From the NCBI GenBank assembly GCA_963704855.1, contig CAVPHY010000001.1:62001-126000 (forward strand): a DNA stretch of 64,000 bases. The letters are read 5' to 3'. The stretch is from SZUA-36 sp963704855 (GTDB lineage: Bacteria; Pseudomonadota; Gammaproteobacteria; Xanthomonadales; SZUA-36). The stretch's first letter is position 1, and each line of letters opens with the position of its first letter. The notes under the pieces were generated by a model. It was not told where the DNA came from and did not search any database. It worked only from the letters and a program-made list of their open reading frames with translations. The position numbers and the translations under genes were made by a program. This document shows, piece after piece, positions 9,684 to 19,179 of this stretch.

Positions 9684-10625
9684 TCAACGACTGCCTATGT
9701 GCTTTTCGCCTCGTGCCGTCGCCAGTTCAATCTGGCGACCGCGTTCCTCCAGGCTGGCCCGCCTGGCGGGTGTCAGACGGTCATAACATTTGGGACAAGA
9801 AACGTTCTTATCGAATTTGGGTGATTCGCGGTCTGTCTCGGAAAGGGGCATGCGGCACGCCGAACACAGCTCGTACTGGCCTTCGCCCAACTCGTGATCT
9901 ACCGTCACGCGGTTATCGAAAACAAAGCAATCACCCTGCCACATACTATTATCGGCCGGTACTCTTTCCAGGTAGTTCAATATGCCGCCCTCAAGATGAT
10001 AAACATTCTTATAACCCAGTTCTTTCAGCAGGGCCGTGGATTTCTCACAACGGATACCACCGGTACAGAACATCGCAATCTTCTGGTCTTTTTCGGTGTC
10101 CAGGTTGGCTTCAACCCATGCGGGGAAATCCCTGAAAGATTCGGTCTCCGGGTTTTCCGCACCGGCGAATGTACCCAGGCCAACTTCATAGTCATTGCGG
10201 GTATCAATCAGGCGCACACCCGGCTGACTGATCAGGTCATTCCAAAGTTCCGGCGCAATATATTCACCAACCCCACGCCCGGGATCAATACCTTCGACAC
10301 CCAGTGTCACGATCTCTTTTTTAAGACGTACTTTCATGCGGTGGAACGGGTTTTTCTCACACCAGGAAATCTTTCTGCCCAGGTCCTCGAGACCCGGGTA
10401 GTGGTGTAAATGGATGAACAGCTCGTCGAGTTCCCCAGCCGGGCCGGCGATCGTGCCATTAATACCCTCGTGCGCCAGCAAAATAGTCCCCAATAGTTCC
10501 GAGTTTTTACATTTTTCACGGATGCGCTGCTGCAAGCCCTCGATATCATCGAGAGGAACAAACTTATAAAAAGCTGCAACCTGTACGCGGTCTCGTTTGG
10601 TTTCACTGTCTTTAACGGGCGTCAT
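9684..10625 (-). CDS. trhO: tRNA uridine(34) hydroxylase TrhO (rhodanese family)
   Basis: A 313-residue YceA/TrhO protein. In its family it adds the oxygen that gives 5-hydroxyuridine at tRNA position 34 under oxygen-dependent conditions. The N-terminal acylphosphatase-like domain contains AHEGINGTIAG. The rhodanese domain follows, with the active-site cysteine at residue 187 in AMFCTGGIRCEKS. The C-terminal zinc-binding region has ELCSACRMPLSETD and VSCPKCYDRL. It begins 12 bases after the trpS stop on the same strand, so the two are probably one transcript. Confidence 0.92.
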   Translation of the reverse strand: MTPVKDSETKRDRVQVAAFYKFVPLDDIEGLQQRIREKCKNSELLGTILLAHEGINGTIAGPAGELDELFIHLHHYPGLEDLGRKISWCEKNPFHRMKVRLKKEIVTLGVEGIDPGRGVGEYIAPELWNDLISQPGVRLIDTRNDYEVGLGTFAGAENPETESFRDFPAWVEANLDTEKDQKIAMFCTGGIRCEKSTALLKELGYKNVYHLEGGILNYLERVPADNSMWQGDCFVFDNRVTVDHELGEGQYELCSACRMPLSETDRESPKFDKNVSCPKCYDRLTPARRASLEERGRQIELATARGEKHIGSR

Positions 10626-10637
10626 ATCAATTTTCCG

Positions 10638-11646
10638 CTAAACCAGTGGCCTGATGCCTACCGCAGAACGCAACTCCTGCATAAATGGCGATGCAACTTC
10701 ACGCGCACGCCGGGCGCCTTTCAAAAGGCACGCTTCAATTTTGGCTGGATCGGAAATCAGCTCCTGGTAGGCTGATCTTGCGGGCGCGAGTTCATCATTG
10801 ATCAATTCGAAACATTGCTGCTTGGCAACGCCCCAGCCGATACCATCAGCAAATGCCTGTCTTCATATCTTCACGCTGTGCAACGCTGGCAAATGCAGAG
10901 TAAATCGCAAACAACGCAGAATCTTCCGTCTGCTTGGGTTCACCCGGCTCCAGCGAATTGGTGACAATTCTCATGATCGCCTTGCGAAGCTGCTTTTCCG
11001 GCAACCAAAGGGGGATCGTGTTGTTGTAGCTCTTGGACATTTTACGGCCGTCCTGGCCGGGTAATACCGCCACGCTGTCATCAACAACCGCTTCTGGCAG
11101 AACAAAATGCTCACCAAAAAAGTGGTTGAAACGTTGAGCAATATCCCTCGCCATTTCAAGGTGCTGGACCTGGTCGCGGCCCACTGGTACATCGTGCGCA
11201 TTGAACATCAGGATGTCGGCTGCCATCAGGATCGGATAACTGAACAAACCCATGGCAATCGCAAAATCTGCGTCTTCACCCTTCTCGACATTCTCCTGCA
11301 CAGCCGCCTTGTAAGCATGGGCACGGTTCATCAGGCCCTTGGCGGTTACGCAGGTCAGGAGCCAGGTTAATTCCGAAATTTCGGGTATATCGGATTGACG
11401 ATAGAAAAGGGCCTTGTCGGTATCCAGCCCCAGCGCCAGCCAGGTGGCGGCGATTTCGAGTGTGGACCGGTGTACAACTTCAGGCTCGCGGCATTTGATC
11501 AGCGCGTGATAATCCGCAAGAAAGAAACACGACTGGACGCTGTCACCACGACTGGCCTGGATGGCCGGCTTTATCGCTCCTACATAGTTACCCAAGTGTG
11601 GCGTACCCGTGGTTGTTATTCCGGTAAGAACCGTGCGTTTGCTCAT
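10638..11646 (-). CDS. trpS: Tryptophanyl-tRNA synthetase, reading frame broken by one extra base
   Basis: A class I synthetase with GITTTGTPHLGNYVGAIKP at the start (the HIGH-type region) and the KMSKS loop as GQDGRKMSKSYNN. The open frame runs to a premature stop after EDMKTGIC near 10838. Taking out one A near 10861 restores EDMRQAFADGIGWGVAKQ, the usual C-terminal sequence, and the frame then continues for about 70 residues to TAG at 10638. An essential enzyme with a fully conserved tail is unlikely to be a pseudogene, so I treat the break as a sequencing insertion. trhO follows 12 bases later. Confidence 0.93.
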
Positions 11647-11793
11647 GATGGGCTACTCTGCCTGTTATTTTAAAAGGCGCCATTTTAAGCGAATCGACAA
11701 GCGAATGGGTGCATAAATTGGACATCCCCTGGAAATCGGCAGAATGGCGCACCATCAAGTTCATCATTTTTGTATATCAATTGGCGAAATCAT

Positions 11794-11811
11794 ATAGCCA
11801 TGCCCTATAAT
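11794..11811 (+). promoter_or_regulatory. oxyR promoter -10 overlapping an OxyR-like half operator
   Basis: A perfect TATAAT lies at 11806-11811, only six bases before the oxyR ATG at 11818. It overlaps ATAG-N7-CTAT (11794-11808), the spacing of one half of the OxyR consensus site. This fits negative autoregulation of oxyR as known in E. coli. The closeness of the -10 box to the ATG implies a transcript with almost no leader. Both points are inferred from sequence alone. Confidence 0.45.
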
Positions 11812-11817
11812 TGACCT

Positions 11818-12726
11818 ATGAATTTTCGCGCGCTGCAATACTTTGTCAAACTCGCTGAGCTGAAGCATTTCAGTAAGGCGGCGAACGCCTGTTTTGTGAG
11901 CCAGCCCACGCTAAGCACACAAATCCGTAAACTTGAAGATGAGCTGGGTGTATCGCTGGTTGAGCGGGCGCCACGCCAGATCATGTTGACACCCATCGGC
12001 GAAGATATCGCACACCGTGCGAAGCATGTTTTACGTGATATCGAGCATATAAAGGATGCCGCGAGACGCAGCAAGGACCCGGAAACAGGCACTATAAAGC
12101 TGGGAATATTCCCGACCCTGGCGCCCTACCTGTTGCCACATGTTATTCCTGTCATCTGTCAGCAATACCCGGAACTCAGGTTGCAACTGGCCGAGGAAAA
12201 AACCGAAACCATATTGAATATGCTGGACCAGGGGCGGCTGGATGCAGGCTTACTCGCATTGCCGGTTGAAGATCATGGCATGGACATGGAAATACTTTTC
12301 GAGGAACCCTTTGTGACGGCCATGCCGGCATCCCATCCACTCACGGAAAAACAATCCATCAGTCTGAAAGACCTGGAAGGTGAAGAGTTGCTATTGCTGG
12401 AAGAAGGCCACTGCCTGCGGCAACAAGCTTTGGCCGTGTGCGCACTTGCAGGCGCCCACGAAAGGGTTGATTTTCACGCGACCAGCATGGAAACCCTGCG
12501 CCAGATGGTCGCAGCCAACGCCGGTGTAACCCTGATGCCGGTTCTATCCGTCAAACCACCGATACCCTCTACCAATAATATCGTGCTGCGCCCCTTCGTA
12601 TCACCGGCGCCGAGTCGCACCATAGCCCTGGTATGGAGAAGCAGTTCGCCGCTAGGCGGTTTTTTGCGCAAGCTGGCAAAAAGCCTCAAACTGGATCCGG
12701 AATTGTTGCTGGAGCCTCCGTGCTGA
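11818..12726 (+). CDS. oxyR: Hydrogen peroxide-sensing LysR regulator OxyR
   Basis: A 302-residue LysR-type regulator. The winged helix is at residues 2-60 (MNFRALQYFVKLAELKHFSKAA), and the redox cysteines are at 199 and 208 in GHCLRQQALAVC. These positions equal the C199/C208 disulfide switch of E. coli OxyR, so peroxide sensing is well supported. It activates catalase and peroxiredoxin genes in its family. No Shine-Dalgarno sequence is visible before the ATG, in line with a leaderless message. It is transcribed away from trpS-trhO and converges with cysK; no target gene is adjacent. Confidence 0.93.
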   Translation: MNFRALQYFVKLAELKHFSKAANACFVSQPTLSTQIRKLEDELGVSLVERAPRQIMLTPIGEDIAHRAKHVLRDIEHIKDAARRSKDPETGTIKLGIFPTLAPYLLPHVIPVICQQYPELRLQLAEEKTETILNMLDQGRLDAGLLALPVEDHGMDMEILFEEPFVTAMPASHPLTEKQSISLKDLEGEELLLLEEGHCLRQQALAVCALAGAHERVDFHATSMETLRQMVAANAGVTLMPVLSVKPPIPSTNNIVLRPFVSPAPSRTIALVWRSSSPLGGFLRKLAKSLKLDPELLLEPPC

Positions 12727-12770
12727 CTCACGTGATTCCCTGCTGGATCAGCGTTTACGCACCAGACACC

Positions 12771-13724
12771 CTACAGACCTTCCAGTAACTCATCGTCACC
12801 ACCTTCCTTGACACCCTCAAACAGGGGCGTCGACAGGTAGCGCTCACCGGTATCGGGCAACATCGCGAGGATGGCGGAACCTGGTTTGGCTTTCGCGGCC
12901 ACTATCAATGCAGCGGCGAAGGTTCCGCCTGCAGAGATTCCGCAGAATATGCCCTCCTGGATTGCCAGCGCCCGTGCAGTCTCAATGGCATCACCATCAG
13001 CTACGGGCACTATTTCATCGATCACACTGCGATCCAGCACGGAGGGAACGAAATCGGGGGTCCAGCCCTGGATTTTATGTGGCGCCCACGGATCTCCTTT
13101 TAACATGGAGGCACCTTCCGGCTCTGTCGCAACGATACGAATGTCCGGCCGCGCGAGCTTAAGTATTTCACCCGTGCCGGTGATGGTGCCGCCGGTACCC
13201 CAACCGGAAACGTAGTAATCCAGGCGCCGGCCGGCAAAATCGCGAATAATTTCCGGGCCGGTCGTGTTGCGGTGATAGTCAGGATTGGCCTGGTTGTCAA
13301 ACTGTTCGGTCATGAACCAGCCATGCTTCCTGGCCAGAGCCCGGGTGACACGCAGCATACCGGTCGCACGCTCCGCTGCAGGTGTCAGCACCACGCGCGC
13401 ACCCAGGGCACGCATCAGTTTGCGGCGCTCGATGGAAAAAGATTCGGCCATCACAGCCACAAAAGGATAACCTTTGACCGAACAGACCATGGCCAAAGCG
13501 ATACCGGTATTGCCGGATGTCGCCTCGACAACCGTCTGACCAGGTTTCAAAAGACCCTTGCGCTCGGCATCTTCGATGATACCGATGGCCAACCTGTCTT
13601 TGACCGAAGACATCGGGTTAAAGGCCTCCACTTTGACATACATGTCGATGCCTTCGGGTGCGAGACGATTGATGCGGACCACCGGTGTATTACCAATGGT
13701 TTCAAGAATATTGTTATAAATCAT
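12771..13724 (-). CDS. cysK: Cysteine synthase A (O-acetylserine sulfhydrylase)
   Basis: A 317-residue fold-type-II PLP enzyme that makes cysteine from O-acetylserine and sulfide. The PLP lysine sits in NPMSSVKDRLAIGI, the substrate loop reads EATSGNTGIALA, and the phosphate-binding glycine loop reads GTGGTITGTGEIL. The end (LPDTGERYLSTPLFE) is typical of CysK rather than CysM. It stands alone between oxyR and ubiI. A dyad TTCTATG/CATAGAA (13734-13769) lies just upstream and could be a regulatory site. Confidence 0.94.
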   Translation of the reverse strand: MIYNNILETIGNTPVVRINRLAPEGIDMYVKVEAFNPMSSVKDRLAIGIIEDAERKGLLKPGQTVVEATSGNTGIALAMVCSVKGYPFVAVMAESFSIERRKLMRALGARVVLTPAAERATGMLRVTRALARKHGWFMTEQFDNQANPDYHRNTTGPEIIRDFAGRRLDYYVSGWGTGGTITGTGEILKLARPDIRIVATEPEGASMLKGDPWAPHKIQGWTPDFVPSVLDRSVIDEIVPVADGDAIETARALAIQEGIFCGISAGGTFAAALIVAAKAKPGSAILAMLPDTGERYLSTPLFEGVKEGGDDELLEGL

Positions 13725-13870
13725 GGGACCTTCCTTCTATGGACTGACTGATTATCATTCAATCATAGAACATATACGACCTGGGCGTTGACGATCAATA
13801 GCAATGGTAAACAATCGTGTCCATCAGTTACCGGACCACATTTAAGCAACACACCGAAACGATCGCGTTC

Positions 13871-15103
13871 TCAGGTCCGCATCAATTCCCGCAGCGTCAC
13901 ACCCCTGGCCAGTTTTGGAGCACTTTTGCCAACGCCTGCTGCACGCTGCAGAAACATGTCCTTGATGAACCAGCTGCGTTTAACCAGTGCCATACCGGCC
14001 CGACGTAACGGTGACAGGCCCTGTATGCCAAACAGACCGTGCAAAGCATGCATTCCGAATGCCATGGCTTCAGATTCCGAACGACGCCAACGGTCGTACC
14101 TGTGCAATACCCCAGGCGAACCGATGTCCCCACCGGCGAGACGCACAGCTATCAGGGATTCGGTCAGGCTGGCTGCGTCGGCAAAACCAAGGTTGACACC
14201 CTGACCAGCGAGCGGATGAACAACGTGTGCCGCATCACCTGTCAACACGGTTCGATGCGAGGCATAACACTCGCTCAGACGCATGCTGAGCGGAAAGGCC
14301 GCCCTTGGGCCACAGGTTTCGACCCGGCCCAGCCAGGAACCACTGGCCTCGTCAAGTTCACTGCTAAAATCCCGGGTGTCCAGTGCCAGGCGGCGCTCAG
14401 CCTCCAGGGAAGGCATCGTCCAGACTATCGAAGAACGACCATCGGCGAGGGGCAAAAACGCCAGCGGGCCACTCTCCAAAAACCGTTGCCAGGCGACCCC
14501 CGGGTTGGGTTTTTGTTTACCCACCACCGCGACCAGGCCGTGCTGGTTATAAGCATAATGATCCTGGCGAACACCCAGGGCCTTACGCACCCGGGAAGAA
14601 GCGCCATCGGCGCCGACCACCAACCTGCCAGTTATTGTGCGACCGCTTTTGAGTGCAATCCGGTTGTGCTCACCACATAGTTCAAAGCTTTCAAGCTGGT
14701 CCGGGCAAAAGATATCCACCAGTCCACCTGTCGCCACCACCTGCCAAACCGACCACTGGAGCAAGGCATTCTCAACAATCGTACCGAGGCTCTCCAGGTT
14801 GTATGCAGGTGCGTCGAATAATAGGGGTTCAAGCTCCACACCATCTTCTACCTGCATACGCCGGTAAGGGCGGACACGTTGTGCGATTATCGACTTCCAC
14901 GCACCCGCCTGTTCCAGGACGGCCGCTGAGCCGGGTGAAATCGCGGACACCCTCAAACCGACTTCAGCAGAGGCATCAAACGCCTGCGGCTCAGTGGCCT
15001 CTACCAACGCGACGGAGAACCCGGAGCGGGAAAGCAGGCTGGCCAGGGTCGCACCGACCATGCCCGCGCCAATAATGACGACGTCGTAACTTGAGCTATT
15101 CAT
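13871..15103 (-). CDS. ubiI: UbiI-like FAD-dependent ubiquinone hydroxylase
   Basis: A 410-residue aromatic-ring hydroxylase of the UbiH/F/I family. The ADP-binding loop is VVIIGAGMVGATLASLL, the DG motif is VVGADGASSRVRKALG, and the GD motif reads LTGDAAHVVHPLAGQGVNLGF. Its position after ubiH in a ygfB-pepP-ubiH-ubiI block matches E. coli, where this gene hydroxylates C5 of the ubiquinone ring. A separate Coq7 gene at 54.8 kb can cover C6, so I prefer UbiI over UbiF. The start overlaps the ubiH stop by four bases. Confidence 0.85.
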   Translation of the reverse strand: MNSSSYDVVIIGAGMVGATLASLLSRSGFSVALVEATEPQAFDASAEVGLRVSAISPGSAAVLEQAGAWKSIIAQRVRPYRRMQVEDGVELEPLLFDAPAYNLESLGTIVENALLQWSVWQVVATGGLVDIFCPDQLESFELCGEHNRIALKSGRTITGRLVVGADGASSRVRKALGVRQDHYAYNQHGLVAVVGKQKPNPGVAWQRFLESGPLAFLPLADGRSSIVWTMPSLEAERRLALDTRDFSSELDEASGSWLGRVETCGPRAAFPLSMRLSECYASHRTVLTGDAAHVVHPLAGQGVNLGFADAASLTESLIAVRLAGGDIGSPGVLHRYDRWRRSESEAMAFGMHALHGLFGIQGLSPLRRAGMALVKRSWFIKDMFLQRAAGVGKSAPKLARGVTLRELMRT

Positions 15104-16317
15104 AACGGCCTCAACGGTTCACCCAGTGCAAGGCGCGGGATTCTGCCCCGGTAGCCCATGGCCTTGATGGCCGAATAACGACGCAGGGAAGGCCATATCG
15201 CATGCGCCAGCAAACCGGTTGTCCGCAGCCCGGCGGCGAATGGTGACGGGTTGGAAAAAAGCCGGGTCATACCATCCGAGGCCGCAATCGTGCCGCGCTG
15301 GTCCTGCTGTCGCCACGAGCTGTAGGTGTGCAGCAAGCCGGTTTCGCCCGGATCACCGCCGTCGCCATCAGCCAACACTTCCGCGAGCACGGCAGCATCC
15401 CTCAAAGCCAGGTTAAACCCCTGTGCACCGATGGGGTGAATGGCGTGGGCTGCGTTACCGAGGATAACAAGACGCTCACGAACATCCTCGGTGGCACGCA
15501 CCAGTTTCAATGGATAGGCTGTTCGTTTCCCCGCTTTGATAAATCCGCCCAATTGCCTTCCAAAGCGCTTTTCAGCCCGAGCCAGGAATGCTTCATCATC
15601 CAGGCCCAGTATTTCTGCTGTGTTCATGGTGGCAACTGACCAGACAAGCCCACAACGCTCTCCGGTATGTGGCAACACCGCGAAGGGACCGGTATCCGTC
15701 AGGCATTCAAACGCCCTTCCTTCGTGTGGCACTTCAGGCGTGATATTGCAGATGACCGCGGTTTGGCCATAGTCACGGTTCTGGGTAGGAATCTGTAAGC
15801 GGGTCCGGATGAAGGAGTTGGCGCCGTCTGCGGCAACCACCAGGCGCGCTTCCAATTCATCCATACCCGTGGCAGATTCAAGGTGTAAACGGGTCGTTGG
15901 CCCGCCAATTTCTATATCCCTGACCGAGGCGGGACTGACAAGCTCAATATTGCCGGTCCGCTCAAGCAAACGTGTCACCGCGACACCAAACCGGCGTGCC
16001 TCCACCACGTGACCGAACTCGGTCAAACCCATTTCGGCCGGATCCAGCACCACCCGTCCCGGACGTGCCAATTCGGTGATATAGATTTTGCGGATCGCAG
16101 TTGCATCGGTTTTCAGCATGTCCCACAAACCGATTCCGGACAGGATACGACAGGAACTGTGGCTGAGCGCCAGCGTGCGGTCATCGTAGCTGGGCTGATC
16201 AGCCGCCTTGTAGGCGACGGCCTCGATCACCTTTATGTCATAGCCCAGCGGCGCCAGGGCGACAGCCAGGCTGGCCCCGGCGAGGCCACCGCCGACAATG
16301 GCGATATCACACTTCAC
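15100..16317 (-). CDS. ubiH: 2-octaprenyl-6-methoxyphenol hydroxylase
   Basis: A 405-residue flavin hydroxylase acting at C1 of the ubiquinone ring. The FAD loop is IAIVGGGLAGASLAVALAPLG, the middle has VVAADGANSFIRTRL, and the GD motif is ILGNAAHAIHPIGAQGFNLALRD. It lies between pepP and ubiI with four-base overlaps on both sides, so the block is one translationally coupled operon. It is paralogous to the next gene; the order and the NAAHAIHPIGAQG wording point to UbiH. Confidence 0.9.
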   Translation of the reverse strand: MKCDIAIVGGGLAGASLAVALAPLGYDIKVIEAVAYKAADQPSYDDRTLALSHSSCRILSGIGLWDMLKTDATAIRKIYITELARPGRVVLDPAEMGLTEFGHVVEARRFGVAVTRLLERTGNIELVSPASVRDIEIGGPTTRLHLESATGMDELEARLVVAADGANSFIRTRLQIPTQNRDYGQTAVICNITPEVPHEGRAFECLTDTGPFAVLPHTGERCGLVWSVATMNTAEILGLDDEAFLARAEKRFGRQLGGFIKAGKRTAYPLKLVRATEDVRERLVILGNAAHAIHPIGAQGFNLALRDAAVLAEVLADGDGGDPGETGLLHTYSSWRQQDQRGTIAASDGMTRLFSNPSPFAAGLRTTGLLAHAIWPSLRRYSAIKAMGYRGRIPRLALGEPLRPL

Positions 16318-17621
16318 GTCGCCATCAACTCTTCAATCTCAGCGGTGGTTTTACAGATATCCGAGGTCAGGACATCAGCCTCCTTCCGGGTCACCACGAC
16401 ATTGTCTTCAATTCGTATCCCCATACCACGCCAGCTTTCATCAACCCCGGTGGCGTTGGCTGGAATGTAGATTCCCGGTTCCACTGTGAATACCATGCCA
16501 GGCTCGAGAACCCGCGAGTGACCGTCGATTTCATACTCACCCACATCGTGAACGTCCAGACCCAGCCAGTGGCCGGTGTTATGCACGTAGTAGTCCTTGA
16601 AATGCTCCTCTTCCAGGGCCTCATCCAGGCTGCCTTTAAGGATACCCAGCTCAATCATGCCCCGGGTTGCGACACGTACCGCTGTCTCGTGGACATGCTC
16701 CCAGGGGTTGCCCTCACGAACCGCGTCTATGGCCTCTAGCTGTGCATCCAGCACTACCTGGTACAGATCCTTTTGCGCTGCGGTAAATTTTCCATTGACC
16801 GGGAAAGTACGGGTAATATCGGAAGCATAGCCGTCGTATTCGGCACCCGCGTCTATCAACAAAAGGTCGCCATCGTTGAGCGGGTCGCGATTGCTGATGT
16901 AGTGTAATACACAGGCATTGGCGCCGCCGCCGACAATGGGAAGATAGGAAGCCTCGCATTGATTCCGTGTGAAGGTGGCCATTAACTCCGCATGAATATC
17001 CGCTTCATTCATACCCGGTTTGCAAACCTGCATGGCGCGCTGGTGGGCGCTGGCGGCAATACGCGCAGATTTTCGCATGATCGAAATTTCCGTACGGCTT
17101 TTGAATAGACGCATTTCGTGAAGATTGTGGCCCAATGCGATGATCTCGTCAGGCGCCTGAAACTTCTTGCGTGTCTTGGCGCGGAATTCATTCATCCAGC
17201 CGATCAAGCGGTGATCAAAGTCCGGGTCTTTACCCAGGTCGTAATAGATTCTTTCGCGGCCATGCAACATCTCCGGAAGACGCCGGGTGGCCTCGCTTAT
17301 CGGGAAAGCTTCATCAAAACCAAATTCCACGACAGCGCCCTGGGTACCGGCCATTGGTCCGTCCCACATCTCCCGGTGAGGGTCTCTCTCGCGGCAAAAG
17401 AGTATCGAGCGGCCCTCTTTTCCTCCTGGCAATAAGACGATCATGGCTTCAGGTTCAGAAAAGCCACCGAGGTACAGGAAATCGCTGTCCTGACGGTAGG
17501 GGTAATGGACATCATTATTACGAATCTTGTGCACCGCCGCACGCACGATGACGACGGACTCATTACCAATGATTTCCATTAAACGCTGACGGCGTTCTTT
17601 AAACTCTTTGTTTTTAATCAT
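16314..17621 (-). CDS. pepP: Xaa-Pro aminopeptidase P
   Basis: A 435-residue M24 metallopeptidase that removes an N-terminal residue before proline. The N-terminal creatinase-like domain starts NKEFKERRQRLMEIIG. The five dinuclear metal ligands can be seen: two Asp in LLIDAGAEYDGYASDITRTF, His in HNTGHWLGLDVHDVG, and two Glu in VEPGIY and GIRIEDNVVV. It is the second gene of the ygfB-pepP-ubiH-ubiI block and overlaps ubiH by four bases. Confidence 0.95.
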   Translation of the reverse strand: MIKNKEFKERRQRLMEIIGNESVVIVRAAVHKIRNNDVHYPYRQDSDFLYLGGFSEPEAMIVLLPGGKEGRSILFCRERDPHREMWDGPMAGTQGAVVEFGFDEAFPISEATRRLPEMLHGRERIYYDLGKDPDFDHRLIGWMNEFRAKTRKKFQAPDEIIALGHNLHEMRLFKSRTEISIMRKSARIAASAHQRAMQVCKPGMNEADIHAELMATFTRNQCEASYLPIVGGGANACVLHYISNRDPLNDGDLLLIDAGAEYDGYASDITRTFPVNGKFTAAQKDLYQVVLDAQLEAIDAVREGNPWEHVHETAVRVATRGMIELGILKGSLDEALEEEHFKDYYVHNTGHWLGLDVHDVGEYEIDGHSRVLEPGMVFTVEPGIYIPANATGVDESWRGMGIRIEDNVVVTRKEADVLTSDICKTTAEIEELMAT

Positions 17622-17651
17622 GTTGTTGTTTTCAGACTCTTTGCGGGTAAT

Positions 17652-18227
17652 TCAATGAATCAGATCGCGCCCGTCGGGGCCGCGCAGATCCTCCCTGATC
17701 ATCAGGATCACGATCCGTATGTATTCAATTATTTCCGCGTAGGCAAGTTCCTCTTCTTCGCTTTCAGCGGTATCGGCAACATCTGCGATCGATATCTGTT
17801 GCAGGTCTTTCAGTGCATCGTTGGCTTCACCCGACAGGGCTTCCAATGTTGAATCGCCGCTACTGCCCAGACCGGCGAGAAACCCGCTACACCATTGCGA
17901 CAGCGCCATCGTGCGCTCCTCCAGCATCTCTTTATCGTTGGGCAACCACAGGGAAAAACTCATGTCCTCATCCGCCAGTTGTGCCCGGGTTGCATTCAGC
18001 AGGTCTTCAATTGCCAACTTGAATGCGGCACCCGGTGTTTTTACCAATTCAAGCATATCCAGCAAACCGATTAACGCGTCCAGGCTGGCATCCGGGAGCC
18101 GGCATAACAAACCACAGGTAATACCGTGGCATTCTGCCAATTCCGGCGCCTCGAGGTTACCCTTGGCGATGGCCAGCGTGTGTTCAAAATCCGGTAACTG
18201 GATAGTGCTCATGATTGGTATGCTCAA
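17652..18227 (-). CDS. ygfB: UPF0149 family protein YgfB
   Basis: A 191-residue acidic helical protein of the UPF0149/YgfB family. It begins with a PDFEHTLAIAK helix and has ECHGITCGLLCRLPDAS near residue 40, a family hallmark, and LSQWCSGFLAGLG near residue 120. The exact role is not established here; in some pseudomonads YgfB has been linked to gene regulation. It is the first gene of the pepP-ubiHI operon, 30 bases before pepP. Confidence 0.88.
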   Translation of the reverse strand: MSIPIMSTIQLPDFEHTLAIAKGNLEAPELAECHGITCGLLCRLPDASLDALIGLLDMLELVKTPGAAFKLAIEDLLNATRAQLADEDMSFSLWLPNDKEMLEERTMALSQWCSGFLAGLGSSGDSTLEALSGEANDALKDLQQISIADVADTAESEEEELAYAEIIEYIRIVILMIREDLRGPDGRDLIH

Positions 18228-18370
18228 GATCGCGTGGTGAAGGCGCTAACTGCACCCCCGGAGCAAGTGATGTTATCAGTTGGGCAGTTCGCTTCAAAGC
18301 CTGATCATTTAAACAGCTCAATATCACTTTGCCGATTGACCCTTATTAGCCGTCAAATTATAGTGTTGTC

Positions 18371-18592
18371 ATGGACTCCTTAGAACAAACAGATAAAGAC
18401 CTGCAACGACTCGAAAAGCAGCTCCACAAGTTGCTCGGCCAGATACAGAAACTTCGCGAAGAAAATCAGTCTTTGCACGTACGTCAGGAGGCACTGGTGA
18501 CTGAGCGCGCTTCACTCGTGGCAAAAAATGACGAGGCGCGCACGAAAGTCGAGGCCATGATCAATCGCCTCAAGGGCCTGGAGCAAGCCTGA
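18371..18592 (+). CDS. Small coiled-coil protein of the TIGR02449/ZapB-like type
   Basis: A 73-residue protein that is nearly all coiled coil, with heptads of leucine and charged residues (LQRLEKQLHKLLGQIQKLRE). This small family sits directly before zapA in many gammaproteobacteria, as here, with six bases between the genes. ZapB-like function in Z-ring cross-linking is an inference from size, coiled coil and the zapA neighbour. Confidence 0.8.
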   Translation: MDSLEQTDKDLQRLEKQLHKLLGQIQKLREENQSLHVRQEALVTERASLVAKNDEARTKVEAMINRLKGLEQA

Positions 18593-18598
18593 GCCAGC

Positions 18599-18898
18599 AT
18601 GGAAAACATATCATCTGAACCTATCTCGGTCGAAATCCTTGACCGGGAATACCAGTTTGCCTGCGAGCCCGGCGAACGTGCAGCGCTTAAAGCTGCCGCA
18701 GTCTTTCTCGACGAACGTATGCGCGCCATCAAGAATGCCGGCAGGCTGATGGCGCTTGAGCGTATCGCAGTCATGACCGCCCTGAATCTTTCCGATGAAT
18801 TGCTCAAGTTACAGAAGGTCGAAAAACACCGCCAGGAAAATGTAGATAATCGTATTCGTATGCTCGTTAACGAACTTGATGATGCGCTCGATGAGTAA
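18599..18898 (+). CDS. zapA: Cell division protein ZapA
   Basis: A 99-residue FtsZ-binding protein. The N-terminal strand SVEILDREYQFACEPGERAALKAAAVFLDERM is split here only by my wording: SVEILDREYQFACEPGER precedes the helix ALKAAAVFLDERMR. The C-terminal coiled coil spans LNLSDELLKLQKVEKHRQ. ZapA dimers bundle FtsZ filaments at midcell. It is co-transcribed with the coiled-coil gene before it and followed by 6S RNA and fau, the same order as in E. coli. Confidence 0.92.
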   Translation: MENISSEPISVEILDREYQFACEPGERAALKAAAVFLDERMRAIKNAGRLMALERIAVMTALNLSDELLKLQKVEKHRQENVDNRIRMLVNELDDALDE

Positions 18899-18915
18899 TT
18901 ACGCTAGAATTAAGT

Positions 18916-19101
18916 TGCCCTCTGTGGTGTTTGCCAGTGGGCCTGATATACGCCTTGTCCCTAATTTATAACCTCGGGACGGCCTATCTGAACGCTGTTG
19001 TGCATGTTCGCCATGTGCGAAAAGCCTGAAGCCCAGGAAGCTGTCCCACTTGAACCTTTCGGTTCAAGGTAATCAGGTCTGCAGCGGCATCCACGGAGGG
19101 T
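18916..19101 (+). ncRNA. ssrS: 6S RNA
   Basis: The stretch between zapA and the folate cyclo-ligase has the expected size (about 185 bases) and position. The ends pair as CCTCTGTGG with CCACGGAGG, forming the closing stem. The 3' half contains CTTGAACC-tttc-GGTTCAAGG followed by CTGCAGCGGCATC, close to the conserved 3' part of gammaproteobacterial 6S RNA. A TAGAAT -10 box lies at 18905-18910 and a T-rich tract follows the end. 6S RNA binds sigma-70 RNA polymerase in stationary phase. Confidence 0.88.
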
Positions 19102-19179
19102 TATTTTTTCCGGCCGCTGGTCTTCGACAGAAGCGTGTCGGCGTCATATAGCCCGACAAGCCCGCACTTATGCAGTCAT

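Noticed and set aside
10638..11646. Programmed frameshift in trpS
   Set aside because: The site has no slippery sequence, stop-codon context or stimulatory structure I can see, and similar breaks occur in unrelated genes with different contexts.
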